A stretch of 64,000 nt of DNA from Streptomyces globosus (GCF_003325375.1 NZ_CP030862.1:5709501-5773500); one strand, 5' to 3'. Shown: positions 30,001-39,770, numbered from the stretch's first letter. Program-made: numbers and translations. Notes: generated by a model not told the origin, from the letters alone.

Positions 30001-31112
30001 TCCTCGGCCTGGGCCTCGGCGGCAGCGGCGGCGGCCGCGAGGGCGGCGGTCTCCGGGGTCTGGAACATCGGCTCGGTGAAGACCGGCGCCTGGAACACGG
30101 GGACGGCGGGGCGCACGGCGCGGCGGGAGCGCGCCGGGGCGGCGGGCTCCTCGGACGCGGGCTGTGCGGCGGGGGCGGCCGGCGCCTCGGCGGCGGGGGT
30201 GGGGGCGGCCGGGGCGGCGGCGCGGGTGGCACGGCGGCGGCCGCGCTTGGGCGCGTCGACGGCGTCGGCCACGGTGACGGTGGCCTTGGGAGCCTCCTGC
30301 TTGACGGGCTCGGTGGCGGGCGCCTCGACGGCGGCGGCAGCGGCCTCGGCGGCGGGGGCGGAGGTGGCGCGGGTGGCACGGCGGCGGGTCCGCGGAGCGG
30401 GCGCAGCAGCCTCCTCGACGGCGGCCGGAGCCTCGACGGCGGCGGGCGCCTCTGCGGCAGGAGCCTCGACGGAGGCGGCCTCGGCGACAGGAGCGGAGGT
30501 GGCGCGGGTGGCACGGCGGCGCGTCCGCGGAGCCGGAGCAGCAGCCTCCTCAACCGCGGCCGAAGCCTCCACGGCAGCAGCGGGAGCCTCCACCACGGCA
30601 GCAGGCTCGGCAGCCGGAGCGGACGTCCCACGGGTGGCCCGGCGGCGGGTCCGCGGAGCCGGAGCAGCAGCCTCCTCGACGGCTGCAGGCGCCTCGACGG
30701 CGGCGGCCTCGGCGGCCGGGGCGGAGGTGGCGCGGGTGGCACGGCGGCGCGTGCGCGGAGCCGGAGCAGCAGCCTCCTCAACAGCGGCAGGCGCCTCAAC
30801 AGCGGCGGGCGCCTCGACGGCGGCGGCCTCGGCGACCGGGGCGGAGGCGGCCTCGGCGACAGGGGCGGATACAGCGCGGGTGGCACGGCGGCGGGCCCGC
30901 GGCGGGGCGGCGGCAGGCGCGGCCTCGGCCTCGGGGGCGGCGGCAGGGGCGGCCTCGACCGCCTCGGCGGCGGGCGCGGACGCGGCGGCGGTCGCACCGG
31001 GCGGGCCGGCGGGACGCGACGCGGCACGGCGGCGCCTGCGCGGCGGCAGGTTGTCGCTCGGGCTGCCGTTGTCGATGCCGGCGGGGGTGTTGTTGTTCTC
31101 GTTGTCGAGCAT
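27060..31112 (-). CDS. rne: Ribonuclease E/G family endoribonuclease
   Basis: 1,350 residues from ATG 31112 (MLDNENNNTPAGIDNG). The catalytic core is central, as in RNase ES of S. coelicolor. It starts near residue 575 (ITEAEFLARREAVERVMVVR), continues with the S1 domain (YLGKVQNVLPSMEAAFIDIG) and the catalytic DNase-I-like part (GGIVVIDFIDMV), and ends at the zinc link CVHC near 984. Both arms are disordered. The N-terminal arm repeats RTRRRATRATSAP blocks joined by Ala/Glu/Pro linkers, then acidic and Arg-rich tracts. The C-terminal arm has further RRRATRKAT blocks and ends in a Lys/Ala/Thr histone-H1-like tail. The enzyme starts mRNA decay and processes rRNA and tRNA; the arms normally hold partners and RNA. 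Confidence 0.96.
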   Translation of the reverse strand: MLDNENNNTPAGIDNGSPSDNLPPRRRRRAASRPAGPPGATAAASAPAAEAVEAAPAAAPEAEAAPAAAPPRARRRATRAVSAPVAEAASAPVAEAAAVEAPAAVEAPAAVEEAAAPAPRTRRRATRATSAPAAEAAAVEAPAAVEEAAAPAPRTRRRATRGTSAPAAEPAAVVEAPAAAVEASAAVEEAAAPAPRTRRRATRATSAPVAEAASVEAPAAEAPAAVEAPAAVEEAAAPAPRTRRRATRATSAPAAEAAAAAVEAPATEPVKQEAPKATVTVADAVDAPKRGRRRATRAAAPAAPTPAAEAPAAPAAQPASEEPAAPARSRRAVRPAVPVFQAPVFTEPMFQTPETAALAAAAAAAEAQAEEADEDEEEAEAEVEAVQAPAAQPSGRRRRRSRGAVEAPAAEAPAAPEPADEEPEAEAADLDEDEADDSDERPSRRRRRGGRRRRRGEASELDEAAEDEAEAADQEAAEAEEDEEEAEEADALGSTSSRRRRRRRRRSGDTAADADAADEDGVRTVVKVREPRPAREKPESDEVQSIKGSTRLEAKKQRRREGREQGRRRVPIITEAEFLARREAVERVMVVRQNGDRTQIGVLEDNVLVEHYVNKEEATSYVGNVYLGKVQNVLPSMEAAFIDIGKGRNAVLYAGEVNFEALGMANGPRRIETALKSGQSVLVQVTKDPIGHKGARLTSQVSLPGRYLVYVPEGSMTGISRKLPDTERARLKTILKKIVPEDAGVIVRTAAEGASEDELRRDVERLQAQWEEIQKKSKQITTSSPSLLYGEPDMTVRVVRDIFNEDFSKVIVSGDSAWETIHGYVSHVAPDLAGRLQRWTSEVDVFATYRIDEQLAKALDRKVWLPSGGSLVIDKTEAMVVIDVNTGKFTGQGGNLEETVTRNNLEAAEEIVRQLRLRDLGGIVVIDFIDMVLESNRDLVLRRMLECLGRDRTKHQVAEVTSLGLVQMTRKRVGQGLLESFSETCVHCNGRGVIVHMDTASAAGGNGGKRAKRRGGRGHEHEVEAVETAGTVAVAEPEAESEAEVAAEVAAPVALPEPAFAPDEELYSSVAEAEAAAGVSSRRNRRRATRKATAAAGAPRAAAAPAAAAAVEAAPAPVVEVEAEPVTAPADTVLEPAAEAVAEAVAASETVEAEPKGRTRRRATRKATAPATAAPQPAAEPQPEPAAAAEPEPQPQPAAAAEPEPAVEPEPAAEPQPEPAPVEAEAPAAAPARPRRRAVRKATSPAGSPAGAEAAVVVVETAPSEQAPAAAAEPEAPAEEPAPAKKTARKTAAKKAPAKKAAAKKTTTAKKTAAKKTTTAKKTTAKKATKKTAAAEQSAPSAAASTDSDA
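30355..30910 (-). repeat. Degenerate tandem repeats in the N-terminal arm of rne
   Basis: A segment encoding APRTRRRATRATSAP followed by AEAA-VEAPAA-VEEAAAP recurs about five times. Copies of the Arg-rich part lie near 30361, 30499, 30622, 30723 and 30861. Spacings (about 138, 123, 101, 138 bp as read by eye) vary through the linker. DNA identity between neighbouring copies is high, for example the run GGAGCCGGAGCAGCAGCC is shared by three of them, so slippage or unequal recombination could change copy number. Confidence 0.75.
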
Positions 31113-31349
31113 GCGGGCGGTTCTCCCGTCACGCTCCCGGGCTCCGCGGCTGACATCCGGTCCGGCTCGGCTCCGCGCGTGTCGGCGCGGAGCCGGCCTC
31201 CGGGGCGCGTTCGCCTCACGGGAGCTGTAGTCCATGGCCGCCGGTTCCGTACGCTTTGTCCGTACGGCCTGGCGGAAGTCTTCAGGTCGATGCGCGGCCC
31301 GACCCAGGTGGCTCCCGAGTGCCAGGGCTGCGCGGCGGCGGCGACGCCC

Positions 31350-32171
31350 TTACGCGGCGGGACCTTCCGGCGCCTTCGCGTCGGCAGCCACGGCGGCCGT
31401 GGGTGGAGCGGCCGTGTCGGCCTCGCGGTCGGGCGCGAGCGGGTCGGTCACCGTGCCGGACTCCTCGTCGAAGAGCCCCTGCGCCAGCCTGGTCACCGCT
31501 GCGGGGACCGGCGGCGCCAGGTCGGCCACAGCTCGGAGACCGGACAGGACGTCGTCGGGTCGAACGGCAGGTGTCAGATGCCGAACAACCAGCCGCAGTA
31601 TCGCACAGGCACTGTCCGGCGTCCTATCAGCCGGCGAAGGAAGGACCTCCAGTGCCGCGACGGCGCCGCGGGTGTCGAAGGTGCGGATGCCGTTCTTGGT
31701 GCGGCGCTGCACCTCCACCTGCTCGGCGGCGAGGAAGGCCTCGGCCGCGCGCGCCGCGTCGCCGGAGTCGACCCCGTCGAGCCGCAGCTCCCACACGGAG
31801 GCGGTCAGGCGGTCCGCGAGGCCGGAGGTGCGGGCCTCGACGGCGTCGGTGATGTCGAGGCCGACCGGCATCGACTCGTCGAGCAGTTCGCGGAGCTTCT
31901 CCGGGTCGCGGGGCTCCGTGAGCGCGATCTCCAGGTACTCGGCCTCGCTGCCGGTGCCGGTCGGCGCGGCGTTCGCGTAGGAGACGCGGGGGTGGGGGGT
32001 GAAACCGGCCGAGTACGCCATCGGCACCTCGGCGCGGCGCAGGGCGCGTTCGAACGCGCGCTGGAAGTCGCGGTGGCTGGTGAACCGGAGGCGGCCGCGC
32101 TTGGTGTAGCGCAGTCGGATGCGCTGCACCACCGGTGCGGGGGGCGGGCCTTCGGGCTGTCGCTTGCCCAG
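31350..32171 (-). CDS. TIGR03936-type radical-SAM-associated protein (DUF2344)
   Basis: The conserved part starts VQRIRLRYTKRGRLRFTSHRD and continues with RAEVPMAYSAGFTPHPRVSYANAAPTGTG, seen in pieces, the DUF2344 signature. This domain usually follows, or is fused to, the TIGR03960 radical-SAM protein encoded here at 34860-36785, and the two probably act together; the reaction is unknown to me. The start is inferred to be CTG 32171 (reading GKRQPEGPPPAPV), because AAGGAG lies 8 nt upstream and no ATG or TTG is in a comparable position. ATG 32297 and GTG GTG before QRIRL are alternatives lacking a ribosome site. 273 residues; Ala-rich acidic C-terminus. Confidence 0.85.
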   Translation of the reverse strand: MGKRQPEGPPPAPVVQRIRLRYTKRGRLRFTSHRDFQRAFERALRRAEVPMAYSAGFTPHPRVSYANAAPTGTGSEAEYLEIALTEPRDPEKLRELLDESMPVGLDITDAVEARTSGLADRLTASVWELRLDGVDSGDAARAAEAFLAAEQVEVQRRTKNGIRTFDTRGAVAALEVLPSPADRTPDSACAILRLVVRHLTPAVRPDDVLSGLRAVADLAPPVPAAVTRLAQGLFDEESGTVTDPLAPDREADTAAPPTAAVAADAKAPEGPAA

Positions 32172-32360
32172 GGGTTCTTCTCCTTGTGCGGGGCTCCGCG
32201 GCTCGCGCGTCGCCCTGAGGTCCGGGGGACTGCCGGCCGTGCCCCGCTCCCCGGCTCGCCCCCGCCTCGGGGGGCGGGGGGTGCTCGGGGCGGGCATGCG
32301 GCCTGTGGCTGTCGTACTACCCAGATTACGCGCCCCTGACCTCGCCGGTTCCCGGGGCGG

Positions 32361-33248
32361 TCAGCCGAGGAGGACGCGGCGCACTTCTGCCCGCACCTGC
32401 CGGGCGGTGGTGCGCAGGGTGCGCCACGCGTCGCGCAGCACGTGCCCGACCGGGGTGAGGACGTACCGGTAGAGCTGCCGGCAGGGCCAGCCCGCCAGCA
32501 CCCATGCGGCCAGGGAGAGCCCCCGCCACAGGGCCCGGGCGATCCGGCCGGCCACGTGCCAGGCCCAGACGAGGACCTGCCACAGCGGCAGGAGGAGCAG
32601 CCGGTGGACGCCGCGGGCGACCCAGGCGACGGCCGTGCCGACGGGGACGAGGACCCACCGCCACACCGCCGCGGCGGTCCAGGCGGCCGCCCGCCCCACC
32701 GGAACGACGAGGTGGTCCCAGGCGGCGCGGAGCAGCCACAGCACCCCGCGGCCGGCCGGCGCGAGCGCGTACCGGTACACGGCCGAGGCCAGCCACAGCA
32801 CGCCCCGCCCGAGGGGGGCGAGCAGGTACCCGTACACGGCCCGGCCCAGCCATACGAGGCCTTGCCCGGTCGGGGCGATCAGCCAGCGGTGGCCGGTGGA
32901 GCCCAGCCACCGCAGGCCCCGCCCGAGGGGGGCGAGCAGGTACGCGTACAGGGCGCGGCCCGCGGGCGCGAGCAGGTACCGCCACAGCCCGACCCACGGC
33001 CAGACGAAGACCAGCTTGAGCAGGACGCCCAGCACCCACCCGGTGCCGCGGAGGACGGGCCCGAGGACGTGGGTCCACAGCGGCCCGAGCAGGTGCCGGT
33101 GCAGGGCCCGCGCCCCGGCGGCGAGCAGCTCCCACACCACCCGCACGGGCAGCACGACGAGCACGGCGACGATCTTGACGGGCACCCGGAGGACCCCGGT
33201 GAGGCAGCCTTCGCCCTGGCCGGCGGAGGGGCGTGTGACGCGTTCCAT
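32361..33248 (-). CDS. Membrane-associated protein of 19-residue tandem repeats
   Basis: 295 residues from ATG 33248 (MERVTRPSAGQGEGCL). After a hydrophobic N-terminal part (about 20-90), residues 103-235 are seven consecutive 19-residue units. Position 5 is always Pro, position 7 usually Gly, position 12 always Trp and position 19 usually Arg, as in YLLAPLGRGVLWLASAVYR. A truncated unit precedes (91-102) and another, YVLTPVGHVLRDAWRTLRT, follows. Each unit reads as a Trp/Leu-rich amphipathic helix with one Arg, suggesting a membrane-surface solenoid. I do not recognise the family. It lies between two halves of a radical-SAM pair on the same strand. Confidence 0.75.
   Translation of the reverse strand: MERVTRPSAGQGEGCLTGVLRVPVKIVAVLVVLPVRVVWELLAAGARALHRHLLGPLWTHVLGPVLRGTGWVLGVLLKLVFVWPWVGLWRYLLAPAGRALYAYLLAPLGRGLRWLGSTGHRWLIAPTGQGLVWLGRAVYGYLLAPLGRGVLWLASAVYRYALAPAGRGVLWLLRAAWDHLVVPVGRAAAWTAAAVWRWVLVPVGTAVAWVARGVHRLLLLPLWQVLVWAWHVAGRIARALWRGLSLAAWVLAGWPCRQLYRYVLTPVGHVLRDAWRTLRTTARQVRAEVRRVLLG
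32601..32942 (-). repeat. 57-bp coding tandem repeats
   Basis: Six in-register 57-bp units (19 codons each) encode residues 103-216 of the protein at 32361-33248. A seventh degenerate unit follows at 32544-32600. Some copies keep near-identical DNA, such as GGGGCGAGCAGGTAC at about 32816 and 32930, while others conserve only the protein pattern, so the array is old but still partly homogenised. Confidence 0.8.
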
Positions 33249-33267
33249 GCCCCCATGGACACAAGAA

Positions 33268-33294
33268 CGCCCCCGTGCCGTTGCAGCGGGGGCG
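33268..33294 (-). terminator. Terminator probably belonging to the radical-SAM gene, now displaced
   Basis: CGCCCCCG/CGGGGGCG forms an 8-bp stem followed on the minus strand by TTCTTGTG. If the recombinase insertion is removed, it lies about 90 bp beyond the stop of the radical-SAM gene, where its terminator would be expected. Confidence 0.5.
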
Positions 33295-33381
33295 CGGATC
33301 TTCACCGGGATCCCGTCGGCAGCCGGAGCACCTGCGGACGAGGCAGGCGCTCCGGGCTGATTCCGGGCGGGGCGGGAGGTC

Positions 33382-33396
33382 CTACTTGTTGACGAC
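33382..33396 (+). repeat. Left attachment-like repeat (attL)
   Basis: CTACTTGTTGACGAC, 14 of 15 bases identical to 34860-34874. It ends 6 bp before the GTG of the recombinase, the usual integrase-attP closeness. Confidence 0.65.
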
Positions 33397-33402
33397 GCTG
33401 GC

Positions 33403-34812
33403 GTGCACTGGAGAGAGCCGGACCTGGCGATGCTCGATGAGCTCCGGGGGGCCGAGAGCGCGCTTCCTGCGGATGCCCCGCGCGCCCTGATATCGGTGCG
33501 GCTGTCGGCGCTCACCGCGGACACCACGTCGCCTGTGCGCCAGGAGCTCGAACTGCGGCGCCTCGCCGGGGAACGAGGATTGCGCGTCGTGGGTGTGGCC
33601 AGGGACCTCAACGTCTCGGCCACCCGGGTCCCGCCTTGGCGGCGCAAGGAACTCGGGCGCTGGCTGAACGACCGCGTGCCGGAATTCGACGTGATCCTCT
33701 TCTGGACGATGGATCGGTTCGTCAGACGGGTGACCGACCTCAGCACCATGATCGATTGGTGCTCGGTCCATGGAAAGAACCTCGTCTCGAAGCACGACGC
33801 CATCGACCTCTCCACCTCGCTCGGCAAGGCCACGGCAGAACTCGTCAGCGCCCTGGCGGAGATCGAGACGGGTGGAACAAGGACCAGGGTGGCGAGCCTG
33901 TGGGACTACGCCAGGACGCAGTCGGACTGGCTCGTGGGGAAGCCGCCCTACGGGTACGCGACCGATGGCAGTGGGAAGCTGGTCATCGAGCCGCGAGCGC
34001 AGCGCGTGCTCCGGTGGTGCCACGGCGCAGCAGTGCGAGGAGTCTCGGCACGTCGCATGACCACCGTACTCAGCCGCGCCGGGGTCCCGACCGGCGGAGG
34101 CGGACAGTGGACGGCCAGCACGCTTCTGAGAAGGCTGCGGAACCCGGCACTGATGGGGCTCCGGGTCGCGGAGGACAAGGATGGCGGTACGCGCCGGTCC
34201 AGGATCGTCCGCGACAAGGCCGGCCTCCCTGTCCGCGTGGCGGACCCGATCTTCACGGAAGCCGAGTGGCGCACCCTCCAGACCGCCCTCGACCGGCGGA
34301 GCAAGTCGCAGCCCCATCGCCGCCCTCGCGGCGCGACCGCGTTCCTCGGGGTTCTGGTCTGCACGGACTGCGGCACGAACATGACCGTCCAACGGACTTC
34401 GGTGCAGGGCCGGACCTATGCCTACCTGCGCTGCCGGAGTTGTCCGGGCGGAGGTTTGGGCGCCCCCGATCCAGAGGCCGTGTACAGGGAGCTCCGAGGG
34501 CAGGCCGTAGCCGCGCTGGGTGCGCAGCCGGTACGCGTACGGGAGTACGTGCGCGGTAGCGCTGGCCCGCGACGGACCGAGCCGCATTGGGTCATCGCAG
34601 CGAACGGCGAGACCTTCGGACACCGCTGGGAACGCGAGGGCCAGGTCGTCATGGCCGAAGACCTGCGACGGGCTGGAGTCACCTGCCGGGTCCGTCGCAC
34701 GAAGGTCTCCCGGACCAGAGCACCCGAGGTCCGGGTCGAGCTCGCCATCCCGGCCGACGCCGAGGAACGCCTGATCATCAGGCAGGACGTCTTCTCGGAC
34801 CTGGTCCGTTGA
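33403..34812 (+). CDS. Large serine recombinase (phage-type integrase)
   Basis: 469 residues from GTG 33403; ATG 33430 is an equally possible start and neither has a clear ribosome site. The N-terminal resolvase domain has the nucleophile in VRLSALTADTTSPVRQ (Ser35), with the family context LFWTMDRFVRR and SALAEIE. It is followed by a Recombinase domain (VGKPPYGYATD, GGGQWTASTLLRRLRNPALMG) and a zinc ribbon (CTDCGTNM near 320, CRSC near 345) with a helical C-terminal tail. The type is that of TG1/phiBT1-like integrases. All expected domains are present and the frame is intact, so it could still be active. Codon use is a little less GC-biased than in the flanking genes. Confidence 0.93.
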   Translation: MHWREPDLAMLDELRGAESALPADAPRALISVRLSALTADTTSPVRQELELRRLAGERGLRVVGVARDLNVSATRVPPWRRKELGRWLNDRVPEFDVILFWTMDRFVRRVTDLSTMIDWCSVHGKNLVSKHDAIDLSTSLGKATAELVSALAEIETGGTRTRVASLWDYARTQSDWLVGKPPYGYATDGSGKLVIEPRAQRVLRWCHGAAVRGVSARRMTTVLSRAGVPTGGGGQWTASTLLRRLRNPALMGLRVAEDKDGGTRRSRIVRDKAGLPVRVADPIFTEAEWRTLQTALDRRSKSQPHRRPRGATAFLGVLVCTDCGTNMTVQRTSVQGRTYAYLRCRSCPGGGLGAPDPEAVYRELRGQAVAALGAQPVRVREYVRGSAGPRRTEPHWVIAANGETFGHRWEREGQVVMAEDLRRAGVTCRVRRTKVSRTRAPEVRVELAIPADAEERLIIRQDVFSDLVR

Positions 34813-34815
34813 CAC

Positions 34816-34846
34816 GTCGGCCCCGTCCTCGGTGGACGGGGCCGAC
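34816..34846 (+). terminator. Terminator of the serine recombinase gene
   Basis: GTCGGCCCCGTCC with its complement (13-bp stem, 5-nt loop) starts 4 bp after the recombinase stop and lies inside the element. Confidence 0.75.
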
Positions 34847-34859
34847 GGAGCGGGCACTG

Positions 34860-36785
<1,926 letters not shown>

Positions 36786-36868
36786 CACGCGACTTTCGTG
36801 AAGCGGGCAGGGGGCGACTCTCTAGCGTAACCCGAGGGGCCGGGCCCGCCGGACGGTGTGATCACCAC

Positions 36869-38410
36869 CTACGGGCGGAGGCCCTTCCCGGGTGCCCGGC
36901 GCGAGACCTTGTCCCAAAGGTGCGGAAGGTCGCGTTCGCTCTGGGCGGCCAGGGCGTCCTCGCGGGCGTAGAGGACGCCCCAGGTGAAGGCGTTCTCGCA
37001 GGCCGCGGCAGCCTGGATGGAGAGGTCGCGCAGGGCTTCGCGGGCGACGACGCCGTCCTGGTGGTCGCCGAGGAGGGTCTGGACGGCCTTGAGGTCCTTG
37101 CGCAGGCGCTTGGCCGGCTTGCCGAGCACCGGTACGGCCGCCTCGGCGGCGTAGCGGGCCCGTTTGGCCGCCTTGCGGGCGGAGTGCAGGGCGAGGTCGC
37201 GGTCGGGGCCGGGGTCGAGGGCGAGGGCGTCGGCGATGCGGCCGGCGAGGCGGTCGTACTCGCGGCGGACGGCCTTGGCGAGGACGGGCCCGGCGGGCTT
37301 GCCGGCGGCGTGGAGCAGCGGCGGGTCGGCGAGCAGGGCGTCGAGGGAGTCGAGGAGGGCGAGCTGGCGGGGGTCGTCGAGGGCGGAGAGGGCGCGGCGG
37401 CGGGATTCGGCGCGGCGGCCGTTGTTCCAGGTGCGCAGGCGGCCGCGGACGGGTCCGAGGAGGAGCGGGTGCGGGAGTTCGCCGATGCGGGTGCGGAAGC
37501 GTTCGTGGAGGACTTCCTGGTCGCGGTCGACGCCGAGTTCGCGGGCGAGCCGGCGGAGCTCGTCGCCGAGGGGGTCGGTGGCCGTGGGGTCGAGGACCTT
37601 GCGGTGGGTCTTGAGGGCGCTGCGCAGGCGCCGGCTGGCGACGCGCATCTGGTGGACGGCGTCGGGGAGGTCGCGGCGGACGGCGGGGTCGAGGGCGACG
37701 AGGGCGTCGCGCTGTTCCCGGAGGAAGGCGAGGACGTAGGCGCCCGCGGTGCCGTCGCCCCAGTCGGGGCGGGGTGGTGGGGTGGCGGCGGCGCCGGTCT
37801 CGGCGAGGGCGCGGGCGAGTTTGGAGGGGCTGTCGGAGGCCCGGATGCCGGCTTTGCGGAACTTCTTCTGGACGGCGTCGAGGAGGGAGGGGTCGGTGCC
37901 GTCGGCGAGTTCGACTTCGATCTCGGTCCAGTCGGCGGTGGCGGCGGCGGGGTCTTCGGCCTGCCGGGATTCGGCGTGGACGGTGTCGGTGGAGAGCTCG
38001 GCGAGGAGGGCGCCGTCGGCGTCGAGGAGGTGGCGGATCCGGCGGGTGGAGCGGAGCCGGACCAGCGGGACGAGGTCGGCGTCGCGGGCGCGGGAGCGGA
38101 CGAGGGCGGCGAGGTGGCGGGGGACGGTGTCGGAGAGGGGGGCGCCGATCTCGTCGCGGACGCCCGGGGAGACGGGCAGTTTGAGGTGCCAGCCGGCGTC
38201 GGGGCCGCCGGTGCGGCGGCGCAGGGTGACGCCGTCCGCGGCGAGCCGCTGGTCGGGGGTGTCGTAGTAGACGGCGTCGAGGTCGGCGGTGCCGCGGTCG
38301 GCGACGGCGGCGATTCCCGCGGTGCCGGTCAGGTCGGGAACGCCGCGCTGTTCGGCCTCGTCCGTCGTGAACTCGAATTTGCGTTCGATTTCGCGTTTCG
38401 TGTCCGCCAT
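36869..38410 (-). CDS. CYTH and CHAD domain protein
   Basis: 513 residues. The N-terminal CYTH domain begins with EIERKF (about 7-12) and has alternating charged beta strands (VYYDTPDQRLAADGVTLRRR, TEIEVELADG). The C-terminal CHAD domain (about 215-500) is helical and His/Arg-rich (HQMRVASRRLRSALKTHR, ALHSARKAAKRARYAAE). CYTH domains hydrolyse tri- or polyphosphate with divalent metals and CHAD domains bind polyphosphate, so a polyphosphate-related role is likely. It stands alone on the minus strand between the radical-SAM gene and rodA. Confidence 0.92.
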   Translation of the reverse strand: MADTKREIERKFEFTTDEAEQRGVPDLTGTAGIAAVADRGTADLDAVYYDTPDQRLAADGVTLRRRTGGPDAGWHLKLPVSPGVRDEIGAPLSDTVPRHLAALVRSRARDADLVPLVRLRSTRRIRHLLDADGALLAELSTDTVHAESRQAEDPAAATADWTEIEVELADGTDPSLLDAVQKKFRKAGIRASDSPSKLARALAETGAAATPPPRPDWGDGTAGAYVLAFLREQRDALVALDPAVRRDLPDAVHQMRVASRRLRSALKTHRKVLDPTATDPLGDELRRLARELGVDRDQEVLHERFRTRIGELPHPLLLGPVRGRLRTWNNGRRAESRRRALSALDDPRQLALLDSLDALLADPPLLHAAGKPAGPVLAKAVRREYDRLAGRIADALALDPGPDRDLALHSARKAAKRARYAAEAAVPVLGKPAKRLRKDLKAVQTLLGDHQDGVVAREALRDLSIQAAAACENAFTWGVLYAREDALAAQSERDLPHLWDKVSRRAPGKGLRP

Positions 38411-38570
38411 GCACCGAACTTAGACCGGGTCGGCGGGTCGCCGCAGGGCGAACGGGCGCTCGACGGGTGAAACGGAGGAGATCCGGCCGCATGGCGCTGC
38501 CCTGCCGCCCGCCCGCCCGCCCCGGCAGGCCGCCCCCGCCGCCGGAGACCCGCCTCCGGCGACTCGCCGC

Positions 38571-39770
38571 CTACGCCGACATCGGCCGCTGCACCTTGAT
38601 CGACTGGAGCAGTCCGATGGCCACCCACACGGCGAACATGGACGACCCTCCGTACGAGACGAACGGCAGCGGCAGGCCGGCGACGGGCATGATCCCGAGC
38701 GTCATGCCGATGTTCTCGAAGGACTGGAAGGCGAACCAGGCGATGATGCCGGCGCAGACGATGGTCCCGTACAGCTCGGTGGTCTCCCGGGCGATCACGC
38801 AGGCGCGCCAGAGGATGACGCCGAGCAGGACGAGGATGAGGCCGGCGCCGACGAAGCCGAGCTCCTCCCCCGCCACGGTGAAGACGAAGTCGGTCTGCTG
38901 CTCGGGGACGAACTGGCCGGTGGTCTGCGAACCCTTGAACAGCCCGGATCCGGTGAGCCCGCCGGAGCCGATGGCGATGCGCGCCTGGTTGGTGTTGTAG
39001 CCGACGCCGGCGGGGTCGAGCTCGGGGTTGGCGAACGCCGCGAAGCGGTTGATCTGGTACTCGTCGAGGATGCCGAGCTGCCAGACGAGGACGGCGCCGG
39101 CGACGCCGGAGCCGAGGAGGCCGAAGACCCAGCGGTTGGAGGCACCGGAGGCGAGCAGGACGCCGAGCACGATGACGACCATGACCATGACCGACCCGAG
39201 GTCGGGCATGAGCATGATGATGCCCATGGGGGCGGCCGCGAGGAGCAGGGCCTTGACGACCGTCCGGTGGTCGGGATGGGCGATGTCGCCCGCGTCGACT
39301 CTCGCGGCCAGCAGCATTGCCATGACCAGGATGATCGTGATCTTGACGAACTCGGAGGGCTGGAGCGAGAAGCCGCCGCCGAGGACGATCCACGCGTGGG
39401 CGCCGTTGATGGTGGCGCCCAGCGGGGTGAGCACGGCGATGATCAGCACGAGGGAGATGCCGTAGAGGACCGGCACGGCGCCCCGCAGCGTGCGGTGGCC
39501 GAGCCAGATCGTGCCGATCATCAGGACGAGCCCGATGCCGGTGTTCATGGCGTGGCGGACGAGGAAGTAGTACGGGTCGCCCTGGTTGAGCTGGGTCCGG
39601 TTCCTCGTCGCCGACCACACCAGCAGGGTGCCGAGGAGGGACAGGGCGAGCGCCGAGAGGAGTATCGGCCAGTCGAGCCGGCGCAGCACCGAGTCGCGCG
39701 AGGTCAGCTTGGCCATCGCGCCGCGCTCGGGCGCGTACCGGGAGACGGAGAACTTGTTGGCGGTCTGCAT
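38571..39770 (-). CDS. rodA: Rod-shape/SEDS peptidoglycan glycosyltransferase RodA
   Basis: 399 residues, about ten membrane helices. SEDS family marks: LNQGDPYYFLVRHAM, GAHAWIVLGGGFSLQPSEFVKI, PDLGSVMVMV, EQQTDFVFTVAGEELGF and PLPFVSYGGSS. RodA polymerises lipid II and works with its cognate PBP2, encoded 10 bp upstream. In S. coelicolor the orthologue (sfr) takes part in spore-wall synthesis. The start at ATG 39770 adds 18 residues before MAKLTSRD. Confidence 0.96.
   Translation of the reverse strand: MQTANKFSVSRYAPERGAMAKLTSRDSVLRRLDWPILLSALALSLLGTLLVWSATRNRTQLNQGDPYYFLVRHAMNTGIGLVLMIGTIWLGHRTLRGAVPVLYGISLVLIIAVLTPLGATINGAHAWIVLGGGFSLQPSEFVKITIILVMAMLLAARVDAGDIAHPDHRTVVKALLLAAAPMGIIMLMPDLGSVMVMVVIVLGVLLASGASNRWVFGLLGSGVAGAVLVWQLGILDEYQINRFAAFANPELDPAGVGYNTNQARIAIGSGGLTGSGLFKGSQTTGQFVPEQQTDFVFTVAGEELGFVGAGLILVLLGVILWRACVIARETTELYGTIVCAGIIAWFAFQSFENIGMTLGIMPVAGLPLPFVSYGGSSMFAVWVAIGLLQSIKVQRPMSA

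Noticed and set aside
27060-31112. CRISPR array in the rne repeats
   Set aside because: The repeats are coding, of variable spacing and diverged; there are no constant-length spacers and no cas genes in the window.
26853-32339. 1,828-residue plus-strand open frame opposite rne
   Set aside because: An antisense shadow. The repetitive Gly/Arg/Leu sequence mirrors the rne repeats, it has no ribosome site or known domain, and rne is certain.
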